From Tubulanus polymorphus (taxonomy: Eukaryota > Nemertea > Palaeonemertea > Tubulaniformes > Tubulanidae): a DNA stretch of 64,000 bases. The position numbers were made by a program, and so were the translations under genes. A model generated the notes under the pieces. It was not told the DNA's origin and did no database searches. It saw only the letters and a list, made by a program, of their open reading frames with translations. Shown in pieces: positions 1 through 13,165 of this stretch. The stretch lies in assembly GCF_964204645.1 (NCBI RefSeq), contig NC_134031.1:682001-746000 (forward strand), in the 5' to 3' direction. Each line of letters opens with the position of its first letter. Positions within the stretch are counted from its first letter, which is position 1.

Positions 1-279
1 CTGAAATGGAAACTAGCACTGGTCGAGGAACTCGTTCCGGGGAACGACGGCTTAGTTAGAACCGCTAAGATCAAAATTTCGAATGGCAGGACTAATCGAC
101 CAACTAGCAAACTCTACCCTCTTGAAGTGCGCGCCGCAGATCCCTCGAACACGTGCAAACCGGACTCAAACGTAAATTCTGCACCCGTCACACGTCGTTC
201 GACGAGAAAGGCAGCTGCCGAGGCTAGAAATAACATCAGTAGATGGGCTAACGTGCTGTCTGATACATGTAGTAGTTAA
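1..279 (+). CDS. BEL/Pao retrotransposon polyprotein, C-terminal end (partial)
   Basis: The frame is open from the first base to a TAA at 277-279, giving 92 residues of a protein that starts outside the window. It contains VEELVPGNDGLVR near the start and RPTSKLYPLEV about 25 residues later. This W...V.E.L.GkDg.vR ... R....L.PLE pattern is typical of the domain that follows the integrase at the end of BEL/Pao Pol polyproteins (DUF5641). A basic Ser/Arg-rich tail follows before the stop. The element is probably an insertion in an intron of the downstream protease gene. The domain call is from remembered family pattern. Confidence 0.8.
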   Translation: MKWKLALVEELVPGNDGLVRTAKIKISNGRTNRPTSKLYPLEVRAADPSNTCKPDSNVNSAPVTRRSTRKAAAEARNNISRWANVLSDTCSS

Positions 280-518
280 TTAATTGATAACCGCTCAAGT
301 CAACGCTAGGTCACTCGGAGACCTAAACAACAAACACAACGCAATGTAATAGACTTTATAATCTTAGTTTTAGAATTAAACACATCATTTTTAGTTGTCA
401 GTAGTTCCTTATCTGACTATCATAAATTTATAACAATATATATGCATCATTTATTCGAATATCGATATTATTTAGTTGTAGTAACATTTTTCTTAATTAC
501 ATCTATCTAGTAATTTTC

Positions 519-715
519 TGTCGCCCGGGAGAATGTCGGGAATTGTTATATGTCAGTTACCAGTAACGCACTCCCCTCAGTTCATGTAACCCCGCCTATG
601 TAAGCCCCGCTTGAACTTATGCTGTAGCGAGTAGATAAATAAATCAGAGTTTACTTAGACACCAAACATATTGGTCGTTGTTCACCTCTCCGGCGGTCTT
701 GCTTATTTTACTCAA
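519..715 (+). mobile_element. Probable 3' LTR of the BEL/Pao element
   Basis: About 240 bp after the Pol stop the sequence begins TGTCGCCCGGGAGAATGTCG, the TGTCGC start common for BEL LTRs. An AATAAA-containing stretch (gataaataaatcag) near 635-650 and a GT-rich tract (ttggtcgttgttcacc) after it fit the polyadenylation part of an LTR. The right end is uncertain: the tattttactca near 715 is one candidate CA end. The partner 5' LTR is outside the window, so the ends and target duplication cannot be confirmed. Confidence 0.5.
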
Positions 716-1013
716 ACCTGGACCATTTAATGTGGCAATCATAGCCCACAGAACGATAAAGGAAGCGATTATGTCCTGCGAGTTTCTCTCTACTCATCTT
801 TAAAACATTTGCCAAAAATTAACATAATCGATTGTCCTGGAATTTCGCTAGATGTGCATCGTTCAGATTCATAATAATTGGACACCACTTTGAATAGAGA
901 CAGTTCAATGCGCTTCAAAAGGCCGCCATTTTGGAGAGATCTATGAAACTCGCTTCTACATGTATTACAACATTATCCTACCCATATTTGGAGGAAAAAT
1001 TGTATATTTTTAG

Positions 1014-3300
1014 GCTGATGCAATGAATGAAAGGATCGGGTACCCAGAATTCATCACTAAACCGGATGAACTGAATAGCTATTATAAAAGGGTAAGTTCG
1101 ATAAAGGCAGCAGAATTTCTACTGATAAATAACCGACTGATATCAATCAACGTTTCATCTATTTTCTAATCTTTAGCTGGAATTTACGGAGGATCATTTT
1201 TTCGATAACGTACTGAAGATTGAACAGTTCGACGCGAAGAGAAACTTTGAAAAATTGCGACATTCAGTGGATAAAAACAGGTCAGATTCATCTTTACGTA
1301 TCCAGCTATATCTGTTTAACTAAAGGATCGGTCCATTTAATATTTCAATATCAAATATATGTATTTACAGTTGGGAACAAGAACCAGCCATCGTCAATGC
1401 CTTCTATAATCCGAATACCAATGATATAGGTAAGGGGCCCAGCTATCAGCTTTTAACTCGTTAAAACATGATAATCGCAGTTCTACAGTTGTGAGTTAGA
1501 GATACCTCTGAACTCTGGACCCAGTTCCACAGTTGTGAGTTAGAGTTAACTCTGAGATGAAGTTTAAATTCTAATCTAACTATTTAACTGTGAGTGAACT
1601 GTGGAACTGAGTCTCTATAGTTTACTTGAAATGTGAAAACGAATGAATGTTTTAATGATGATATTATTTGTAGTGTTTCCGGCTGGGATTTTACAACCGT
1701 TGTTTTATAGCGCTGATTTCCCGAAATCGTTGAACTACGGAGGAATCGGAGTTGTAATAGGTCACGAGATCACTCACGGATTCGACGATAAAGGTAAATG
1801 CGACCTAAACACGACCCGTTACATCACCGATAGTACGGTTTATATACATCCCGTCTATTAATCTTAGAAATTACGTTTTTAGAAGAATATTTGAAGTTTG
1901 GTCATCTTTTCAAATCTAATTAATTTCTCAATGTTCTATTTTGTTGTTTCTATGATTTGTGTTAAGAAAATAAACCATTTTGATCGTTAATACTTTCATT
2001 AAAGGTTTTAAAAACAATTTGAAATACTAAATACGATTTCTATAGTTATTCCCTGACACCTGACGATGACCACGAGAGCGAGTTCGAAACGTCGTGTATT
2101 TTGGTTTCAATTCTCGATGAATAAAATTCGTTTCTAATCTCTTAAATTCTGTGTGGGTTTAAACTTATTATCTGCATGTTCTCCGCGTCAGAGTGTACCG
2201 GGGCTATTCTACAATATCATTAAAAGGCTTGATATATTTATTCATAAGTACAACTTTCTTCATTCATAGGACGACAATTTGATAAAGATGGAAACATGAG
2301 AAAATGGTGGACGAATGAAACGATTGAAGCTTTCAGGAATCGAGCTCAGTGCATGATAGATCAGTACTCACAGTTCAAACTAGAGCCGTTCGGGCTTCCG
2401 GTAATCAGCGCAAACCGATTGACTGTTTTATCAGCTGTATAAAGTACGTGTGATCGTAACGATTCGGTTTTTTAAATCTAGATCGATGGCAGAAATACTC
2501 AAGGAGAAAACATTGCGGATAATGGCGGTTTGAAAGAATCATATCGTGTAAGTATAACCGAATTGTTTTCAGATGTGTCTATATCTATCTAAAGCTTAGC
2601 AAAAATACTTAACATATTCATGACCAGTTTTCCGTCTAACTTGAATAAAAATCGTGTATTTCGAGAGAAAGCGACGGTAAAAACTGTTTGATTAATCCAA
2701 TTTTGGCAATAGTTCTCGACACCCTGTCGCGGTGTCACTATTTATAATCGTGTCTCGAATGTGTGTTTCATTGCAGGCATATCAGAAATGGGTGGAAAAG
2801 AACGGAGAGGAACAACCCCTACCAGGAATAGGATTAACACATAATCAATTATTCTTCCTCAATTTCGCACAGGTAGAAATAGATATAAATAAAAGAAATA
2901 GTAATGAAAAATACCAAAAACATATAGAAATTTTTAGAAATATCCATACTATATTAGCATTTTAATACCATATAATACTATATATTCAATACTATATAAT
3001 TGTGAGAGTATAGTTGTATATATTGAATGTGTTGTTGTAGATCTGGTGTGGTAATATGCGAGACGAGGAAGCTTTACATACAATAAGAACCTCAGTGCAC
3101 AGTCCTGGCCAAATCAGGTAAATATTACTTATACCAGACCCACAGATTGAAGCGTCCAAATAGACGTAATCTATTGAACTTATTTAACTTTCTACTTCAG
3201 AGTTTTAGGACCGTTGTCCAATTCGGCAGATTTCGCCAAGGCGTATAATTGTCCTAAAGGAAGTCGTATGAATCCACATCATAAATGTTCGGTTTGGTAA
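1014..3300 (+). CDS. M13 family zinc metallopeptidase (neprilysin/endothelin-converting-enzyme type), C-terminal exons
   Basis: Nine exons join in phase: 1014-1091, 1177-1280, 1371-1429, 1674-1793, 2270-2400, 2482-2547, 2777-2872, 3041-3117 and 3201-3300 (TAA). They give about 276 residues, the last 40% of a protein normally about 700-770 residues long. Hallmarks in order: [15 protein letters not shown] (exon 3, the VNAYY region), [12 protein letters not shown] and the zinc motif [10 protein letters not shown] (exon 4), the third zinc ligand in ENIADNGG (exon 6), and the closing CSVW (exon 9). All three zinc ligands and the catalytic Glu are intact, so the enzyme should be active. M13 members are type II membrane or secreted proteins that cleave small peptides outside the cell. 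The 5' exons are upstream of the window. I cannot separate NEP from ECE on this part. Confidence 0.93.
1515..1615 (+). mobile_element. MITE family 1 (TIR CCAGTTCCACAGTTGTGAG), copy
   Basis: Left end ctggacccagttccacagtt; right end ctgtgagtgaactgtggaac is its approximate reverse complement. About 100 bp with no coding capacity, inside a peptidase intron. A second left half lies just upstream at about 1480-1514. Other copies: 26041-26148, 55143-55240, 60274-60387 and 63923-63995. Confidence 0.7.
2051..2215 (+). mobile_element. Short dispersed element, GAAACGTCG hairpin family, copy 1
   Basis: Contains cctgacgatgaccacgagag followed by gcgagttcGAAACgtcgtgt, then a region that recurs at 56690-56895: tcaattctcgatgaataaaa, cgtttctaatctcttaaatt and gtcagagtgtaccggggcta. 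It lies in the intron after the HEITH exon of the peptidase. Similar CUGANGA-stem-GAAA words occur at the ends of several retroelement families, but the class is not certain. Confidence 0.6.
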
Positions 3301-3312
3301 ACTATAGATTGT

Positions 3313-3343
<31 letters not shown>

Positions 3344-4290
3344 TCAGCGTGGGCGGAAACAGAGATAACGTTACTGAATTATTTATCTACGAAAAATAAT
3401 GTCTATGTTGTAAAAAAAAGTCAGCCGAATGCGGCAGTGAAATAAGAGAACTCGTAAGGAAGAGAAGGTTGAATTTCGGCACTGAAGGTGAAGGTACACT
3501 GAAGTTACAGTGCAAACATTCATGTATATAAACAGTAATTCAGTCAGTCAGTCACTCAGTCAGGCAGTCAAATAATTTTATATAAGTAAATTGTGAATGT
3601 TTTAATGTGAATTCAATAAACAACAAAAAACTTGATGTCGAAAATATTGAATTCATTTCGTTTGTTTTATCAAAAAATACGTATAAATGTGTTGAAAATT
3701 GTGTATATATTAAACATATTGTAAAATGCAAGTTTTGTACTAAATACTGAAGCCAGGGGGCGCTGTGACGTCTCGCCCTCGCAGGCCACGAGGGTCAGTT
3801 GGCTGACTCCGACCCGGTAGTTTCGGCCGCGGGAGGCATCGGATCCGGGCTATAGCGAGGATCTATTTGAGAATTTGAATTCATCTCGGGACGGTTTGCA
3901 TTTATCAGTGTCTGTTTGGATTACAGTTCGATGATTAACATGTGGAAAATACTAAAATTCAGATGAACCAAATCTTAATTTCTCGATCAACGAAACTCGA
4001 ATGTACGATTTATGCTACGGGTATACTATACATGTATATATGTTACCAAATCAGTCCTCTAGGGGGCGTTAGTTGTTTGTACATTATTTCATCCTCAAGG
4101 GGCACAAACCTCGTGTCTACTTTACTTTCTATCTTGTAGTTCCATTCGACGTAAAAATACGAATCTTGGTGGTTTTAAACAATATTGACTATTTTAATAA
4201 TATTCAATGAATGTTATCGATCGATCATTTTGTACGTCACGTTTCTCTGTGTATTTTCTATGTTATCTTTGAATCTTAAATAAATTATTC
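3301..4290 (+). other. Probable 3' UTR of the M13 peptidase
   Basis: No coding signal is seen. It holds an (AGC)10 microsatellite just after the stop, AATAAA at 3615-3620 and again at 4279-4284, and two CTCF-like words (agccagggggcgctg near 3752 and ctctagggggcgtt near 4056). Either AATAAA could end the transcript. Confidence 0.45.
3313..3342 (+). repeat. (AGC)10 microsatellite
   Basis: Uninterrupted AGC triplets, starting 13 bases after the peptidase stop codon, so untranslated in this model. Confidence 0.95.
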
Positions 4291-4547
4291 TAAATGTGTC
4301 TTGTTTTAAATTTCTTCGTCAATATATAATGTGTATACACTCTTCGACTGGCAAGCTGGAGATCGCCGTTTCGAGTCCTACGAGTCGGAAAATCGGACCA
4401 AGCTTTACATTTGTAAAATGTCTGTTCCAAATTGGTCCCCTCTATTTTAGACCGGTCCAATATGAATGGACCGATAAAACCGGTGTCTGGTGATAAGAAA
4501 CTTCAACAAACAAACAAATTCATTCTTACGATTGAAAAATATATAGA

Positions 4548-4553
4548 TTTATT
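4548..4553 (-). promoter_or_regulatory. Candidate poly(A) signal for spermidine synthase
   Basis: TTTATT on the + strand reads AATAAA on the gene strand, about 170 bases after the stop codon. Confidence 0.4.
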
Positions 4554-4719
4554 TTTTTCACTTGTCATCTATTAAAAAATGGAATGATGATTTCATTAAA
4601 AAATCTCAGCAAATTTGACTAGCAGTTTCTAGTACACAGTGAATTGAGCATATATAACATACAGAATACACGCAGACAGACAGACAGTAGCCTCTGACAG
4701 ATGACACCCATTCAAATAT

Positions 4720-7581
<2,862 letters not shown>

Positions 7582-8439
7582 ATTAACGCTACCTGCAGCC
7601 CTTCCCCGCTGACACTGTGTGTTTAGGATCCAACAAGTTTATCGTCAAGCGACATGCGATATCAGTCAATCGAGCTAAGTGCAGACAGAAACCGCGTAAA
7701 ACTGCGGAACGGACGTAGCATATTTGACGCGTGGATCGGACGTCCAGACCGTTAGGCGAACCCGGCCCGCAGCGCCGGGGAGACACGGCAATCCATAGGG
7801 CCTCGTATCAGAGTTGTAGGTATTGTAAAAACGATAACCTGTTAACTCCAGTGTCTATAATGTATATACAATTTTCTATAGACAACTGGATTAACAGATC
7901 AGATGGCACTACCTTTACAACTCCGGAAATCCGTCACGGTGACTGCGACCGGCCGGTCCGGCCAGCAATGAGAGCCCTTGAATCCTTGCTAACCAATATT
8001 GACAAGAGCAAGTATCGCCACGGCCCCCGTGCTGTAACGCCGATGACCACAGCCCTGGCTAGACTCAAAGTGTCCCAAATAATCTCAAACTTAGTCTAAA
8101 TTTATAAATAATAATTATTTTCTGCTTTGAAATCGTTCTCCTGAATGACCGTTGATAAAATGTTTGTAAATGGCATTTTTGTCATCTCACTGTCTTTATG
8201 CGTGATACATACTATGAGTCAGAAGTACCTGAAATATTTCTTATCCGAATTTCGGATATATGAGCTTATCTTATCATGTGTTTAGTCATTCGATTTAATA
8301 GTAACATATCAACAAGGCACAGTTATCGCACGAGTCTATTCAACCCTCTGATAAAGCTCGTATAAAGATCTCCCACTCTCTGTTTCAAGCCTTTAGGTCC
8401 TATAATGATATTTTCAAATGTTACAAAAAATAAACATCC

Positions 8440-8760
8440 AACTGATTGAAATTTATTGAATAAACTTCTAAATCGCCATTCTTAAACAGGTGCCCGTCCA
8501 CAACAGGTGCTCGTATCGATGCGGAAATTTCGTAAAGAGAACATTGCTGACGTCATCATCTTCGTGCTGAATATATCTGGTTACTGGATATATGAAACAA
8601 CAATCCATGCTGCAGTTATAAAAACGCGACGCAAGGGTTTATCAGAAAAACCGTATGGAAAATAGACCAAGGCCAACTCGCAATCTTAAAACCATCAGAC
8701 GACTTGATAAATTTCCACGTAAATATCGATCGAGGTGCTCTTGATGATTTAGAATTTTAC
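8440..8760. repeat. Duplicated segment B, copy 1
   Basis: Shares blocks with 12825-13165: aaacttctaaatcgccattc, then aacaggtgcccgtccacaac, then aaaatagaccaaggccaact and the following cagacgacttgataaa. The copies are diverged but clearly collinear. It appears to be one end of a tandemly duplicated deaminase unit. Confidence 0.7.
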
Positions 8761-8939
8761 GACCAGCGGAACAAATGATATTCCACTGTACATATCTATG
8801 ATCTACATGTATAAATCATTATCTATTGCTTCAATAGGGAAGTTTCCAGTTTCCAGTTACCATAATAATCTTAATGAAAGGAAATATGAAAACTCTACGA
8901 AGGAAATTATTCGCTAGTAATAAACATTAATAAATTGAT

Positions 8940-9290
8940 TTATTAGATTTGTAAAATAAAATGTAGGAATTGTTAGAGGTTTGGACAGCCCCCCCCCCTC
9001 CCTCCTCCTCCCTTAAGGAAATCTTGGAAGTCAGATACTCAGATGTGCGGATTGTTTGATGATAAAACGAGGGTCTAAATAAATAAAAGAATTTGATAGT
9101 AAGATGTACATCATGTTTTTAATACATATGTAGTTGTAAGTGTAGAGTTTCGGCTTTGAGAACGTAAACATCGCGTTGTGAACTGGAACGACGACCATGT
9201 ACAGGTCCGCGGGGACCCGGGGTCTGGCGCTTTCTATAATCCCCCTCCCCCTCTCCTCCGCCAAACTCTAGTTAAAGATAGTGAAAATTT
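8940..9290. repeat. Duplicated segment A, copy 1
   Basis: Matches about 12290-12575: poly-C tract, then gatgataaaacgagggtcta, gtttcggctttgagaacgta and tgtgaactggaacgacgacc. It is preceded by taaaataaaatgtaggaatt, the same word that lies just beyond the 3' end of the deaminase at 11320. This suggests that a deaminase copy once stood between the two and was lost. Confidence 0.65.
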
Positions 9291-9478
9291 CACTGCACCC
9301 TTTCCCCATCTTATTCCTACTCTTATTCGTACAAAAACTGTGGAATTAATTCCAATTCGCTTACCAGAAAAGCCGATACTAGCAGGTAGTTTCGGCATTT
9401 TCTGGCTTGACACGGTTAGCTAGGATTCTATCAAAATGGTGAAGATGCTAAATTATTGCCAGAAAATGTTCCTATTTG

Positions 9479-10243
9479 CTATAGATGAATAAATATCACA
9501 AAATTTATCCACTTCCTTAGAAAGTTATCATCAACAGTCTCCGAATTAAATCTCATCAGAATGTCCGATGCCACATCCTCTATCTTCTTGCGCATTACAG
9601 AGCGCAGACCACTATTCCAAAATCTTCTATCCTATAGTAAAAACAAGAAATTCGAGAGTTCATATATAAGCGCGTAAATTCAGGGGAAATCCTGCTTACG
9701 GCTCTTAGGACAGCATCTTAGCTACGCATTGAAGTGGTTTTCGCCCCACATACCCAACCTAACTTTTGAAATAATCAAACCTTCAGAAAGGAGGGGTTTC
9801 CCAGTACAGGTATGCCAGTACATCCGAGCCCAATATCTAAGGGAATCCCCCTCCGTGTTTGGTACCCTTACTCCAAGCAAATAAGTCCAGGGAATCCCTT
9901 ATTTCATCATCGATCTGTCTCTCAGGATCAATGGATTTCATACATATAACCGAAATTTGTTACCTATCCCATTTGCAGAAATTATGGCAACATTTATGGG
10001 GGAACTCTTGTTCATTCTAGGTACTATTTTTGGGGTCTGGCGCTACGCATCTTCGAGCTACTAACCTAATTGTGTTCTGATGCCTACATCTGCGCAGAGA
10101 GAAGCTGGATCATTTACATCAGAGTCTGGATTATCAATCATAGGTGAAGATGAACTTTCTTTGCAATTCTCAGAGGTTTTTGCATTATCCAATACAGGTA
10201 TATCATCACTATCAGGAACTACTTTTTCGACTCCCGAATCCAT
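9479..10243 (-). CDS. Unidentified small two-exon protein (tentative)
   Basis: Exon 1, 10118-10243, starts MDSGVEKVVPDSDDIPVLDN and is acidic and Ser-rich (42 codons). It ends at a GAT|gtaaat donor. Exon 2, 9479-9631, follows a ctatag acceptor and encodes about 50 residues, starting DRRFWNSGLRSVMRKKIEDV, mixed-charge and probably helical, ending in TAG. Both borders are phase 0, giving about 92 residues. The exon 1 frame continues past this donor to another possible donor at about 10062 (ATTAG|gttagt), so the splice is uncertain. I recognise no family. Exon 2 has amino-acid-like composition and looks coding, but exon 1 may be chance. It sits between duplicated segments of the deaminase cluster. 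Confidence 0.3.
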
Positions 10244-11230
10244 ACATTATCACAGCACCGACAACATATAAAATGAATTCACTTTTTCTACCCGGGTATC
10301 GGTTTTCGTAAATAATTGATTAATTTAAGAGAAAAGTTCATTCGATTGTAACTGAAATTGATCACGGAAGATAAGGTGATGTGAGGTGAGTGAAACGAAT
10401 AGACGAAAACTGTATTTTCGTCCGATTCCACGATCAGCAGAAGGTTGTACTTTCGTGCTGGTCGACCAGTTAATACCGTACGTATCTTGAGAGACTATGA
10501 ACGAGGTGTGCTCTACTATCGGAAGCGATTCTTTGTCGAACGTCTCTTAAAATCCGAATCCAGACGAGGAGAATACTAACTAGTATATTTTCGATGATCT
10601 GAAGTGAATATTATTTATTGATGTATGTCAAAGCTCACGACTCGCAGGTCGACACTTTCGCTATAGTATACGGAGCTCACGACTCGCAGGTCGGTTTCAG
10701 AACATATTCTCAACTAAACTGAACTATTCTGAACTGTACTGAACTGAACAAAAAAATGTTTATTAGATATTCATAATGGGTGACTTAAGTTGAGAGAAGC
10801 ATTAAACTGACATGTGAGAGAGTGCAAAACTTACAATTTACTATTCAGAACTATGATGATATTAATTACCTTTCATTTTCAGTGTCTATATTCAAACCAT
10901 CTTATACTGCATGGATATGTTATTTTACTGATAATTTAAGGTATATATTTCGACATTGAAACTTTAGTGTAAAATCCTCATTTCATAGCGAGGCGAGGCA
11001 AGTTTAATACGCTATAACCATAACCTTTGGTACATTAGAGGAATAACTAAATTAAAATCGTCATATATAAAGAAAAATTAGCGAGTAACTACAAGCGACA
11101 CCTCGTGGAATCCTCTATTGCCATAGTAACGCTGCGGGTATCATTATTATAAGTAGCAAAATTAAAAATATTACAGATAAATATATAAGACTATTCGGGA
11201 TAAATATAAGTAAATAGATTGTGATTAATG
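10244..11230. other. No gene recognised
   Basis: AT-rich sequence with a short repeat of agctcacgactcgcaggtcg near 10632 and 10675. No coding frame, RNA gene or large repeat seen. Confidence 0.5.
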
Positions 11231-11319
11231 ATGTAAAATAAAATGTAGGAATTGTTATAACTTCCACAAACTTGTTGTATTCTCAGCAGTTCACTATGGC
11301 ATGCTCTAAAAACCACAAC

Positions 11320-11958
11320 CTATTCATCAACTTTGTAGTTAAGAATCACTTTCTCATTTCCACCTTCTTTTACCTCATACTTCACTACTTTTACCTTGGC
11401 TTTTTCCAGCATTATTTTAGAGGCTTCGTATTCGTCTCGACCTCGTTTTGTGTGTGATAGGTAAATCACTTCTTCAATTCCTGATTGTATGATAATCTTA
11501 GTGCACTCATTGCAAGGGAAAAATGTTACATAAATTGTACAGCCTTTCAGCGATGCACAATTCCGGAAAGCGATAGCATTCATTTCAGCGCAACACTCGT
11601 AAGGCCTTTTAGTTTCCAGAGGAGCGCCTTCTATACCCCAATTCATTTCATCATCTGAACATTTCAATGGCATTCCGTTATAACCAACGCCCATAATCCT
11701 GTTGTCTTTGTCTACGATGCAAGCTCCAACCTGAAGGGCGGGATCTTTGCTTCGTTGGGCGCTGAGCAGGGCAATGCCATTCGCCCCAAGATATGTAATC
11801 TTCCCGCTTTCGGTTTCTATTCGCAGACGGTTGGTCAATTGGATTCGTGGCCATTGTAAACTGAAAATAGAATTACACACCAGGGTAGATTTCATCCGAC
11901 AGTCTTTTTTTCTATTTCTGGCCAAAACACAGTTCGTTTCTAATTGATTCATATTCAA
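11320..11958 (-). pseudogene. DCTD: dCMP deaminase-like gene, catalytic domain open, N-terminal frame broken
   Basis: dCMP deaminase makes dUMP for thymidylate synthesis. The open frame (212 codons) contains LLSAQRSKDPALQVGACIVD, GVGYNGMPLKCSDDE, the zinc/catalytic site CCAE (122-125) and PCNEC (148-152). It ends at TAA about 35 residues after the last conserved block. The first 60 or so codons of this frame are not deaminase. The true N-terminus lies in another frame from an ATG at 11854: RNRKREDYISWGEW matches the KRDDYLEWPEYF region of the family. Between that block and ALLSAQRS about 8 nt are missing near 11775-11783, which shifts the frame. So it is either a recent pseudogene or a protein with a replaced N-terminus. 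The zinc ligand is Cys instead of the usual His (CHAE), as in cytidine deaminases. No introns interrupt the domain. Confidence 0.75.
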
Positions 11959-12279
11959 TCAGTTTAATAGCTCAACCACGGGTAACCGATGGTCTGCGTT
12001 ATTAAACCACTACTATCAGATTCAACCAACACTAATTTGATTCACCCAATGTTGTGATGAATACTTATGGTGGTTTATCGTGTCGCGACCAGTACTTAAG
12101 AACCTTGTCAGTGACTGTTTTAGTTAGTATGACAAGACTCTTACAGCACCTGACTTAAAACAGTTGTTCGATTACAACAACCAATCATATACATTTGTCA
12201 GTAATCAACACGGTAATCCTATGGGCGATGAGGAGCGACGAATTGTAAAACTGAAACGTAGGTGACTCGTCGAGTGAGA

Positions 12280-12575
12280 AATATGTGGGTGGGGGTTTGC
12301 TTTTAACTTGGTTAGAATTGAACGGGGGTGGGGGGGGGTTGGGCAGCCCCCCCCTTTAGGAATTCTTAGAAATCTGATTCCCAGAATGATGACGTCTGAG
12401 TGATTATTTGGTGATGAAACGAAGGTCTGAACAAATTTAATGTACTATGTTATAATATAGTTGTTAAGTGTTAAGTTTCGGCTTAGAGTACGTAAACATT
12501 GCGTTGTGAACTCGAACGACGACCATGTAGATCCGGGGCCTGGTATCTTCTTTAAAACGAACTCTAGTCAAAGAT
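12280..12575. repeat. Duplicated segment A, copy 2
   Basis: Matches 8940-9290 collinearly (gatgaaacgaaggtctgaac, agtttcggcttagagtacgt, gtgaactcgaacgacgacca). It lies upstream of the deaminase on its strand, so may include its old promoter region. Confidence 0.65.
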
Positions 12576-12824
12576 AGTGAAATAATATCATTTTATAGGG
12601 CTTTGCACACTGGATAGTGCGACAAATACATCGTCAGTCTATCGAACCGAACGTTAAAGGATAGCGACGCCTAAATTCCCCAAAAACGCGGCTCACGCAT
12701 GGATCTCGTACTGGTTCGGTCATTAAAGGGTTAAATGTCTAACGCCCTCTGATACTATTTTGTGTGAATGGTTTTTTTTTCAGATATGTTAAACACGCTA
12801 GCAAAATTAACACGTCACGGATTG

Positions 12825-13165
12825 GAATTTCAGTTTCGCTTTTCTCCAAGAAATAAACTTCTTAATCGCCATCTTATAACAGGTGCCCGTTCACAGCAGG
12901 TGCTCGCAATGCTGCGGATATTGTGAAGAAAGTCTCTGACTTCATCTTCGTCTAAATATCTGGTTATTGTACATCAAACATATAGATATCAACACATTAA
13001 TCCATACCAGTTTATACTTGTTTCCTTAAAAATCAGACAACACGAGTTTCTGTAGAAAGCTTTATGAAAAATAGGTCAAGGACGTCTTGAAGTCTTAGAA
13101 CCACCCAGACGACTAGACGAATTGTAAATATCTATCGACGTGCTTTTTAATTTAGTGGCCATTTC
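12825..13165. repeat. Duplicated segment B, copy 2
   Basis: Matches 8440-8760 (taaacttcttaatcgccatc, aacaggtgcccgttcacagc, aaaaataggtcaaggacgtc). Both copies run in the same orientation. Confidence 0.65.

Larger units (their letters stand above)
7582..9478. other. Upstream region of spermidine synthase; no gene recognised
   Basis: Holds the presumed spermidine synthase promoter next to 7582, then mostly unclassified sequence. A 122-codon frame at 7731-8099 has no recognisable domain. From about 8440 on the sequence is duplicated at 12.3-13.2 kb (listed separately). Confidence 0.4.

Noticed and set aside
2051-2100. Active hammerhead ribozyme
   Set aside because: The CUGACGA...GAAAC words are present, but stems I and III cannot be closed on paper; kept only as a hairpin-element hallmark.
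4340-4400. tRNA-like B box (gtttcgagtcc) suggesting a tRNA or SINE
   Set aside because: No A box at the right distance and no cloverleaf. At most a decayed SINE; too weak to annotate.
7731-8099. 122-codon plus frame upstream of spermidine synthase
   Set aside because: No recognisable domain; Arg/Thr-rich chance composition. It overlaps a minus frame near the promoter.
9178-9423. 81-codon plus frame in duplicated segment A
   Set aside because: Not conserved as a frame in the second copy at 12280-12575.
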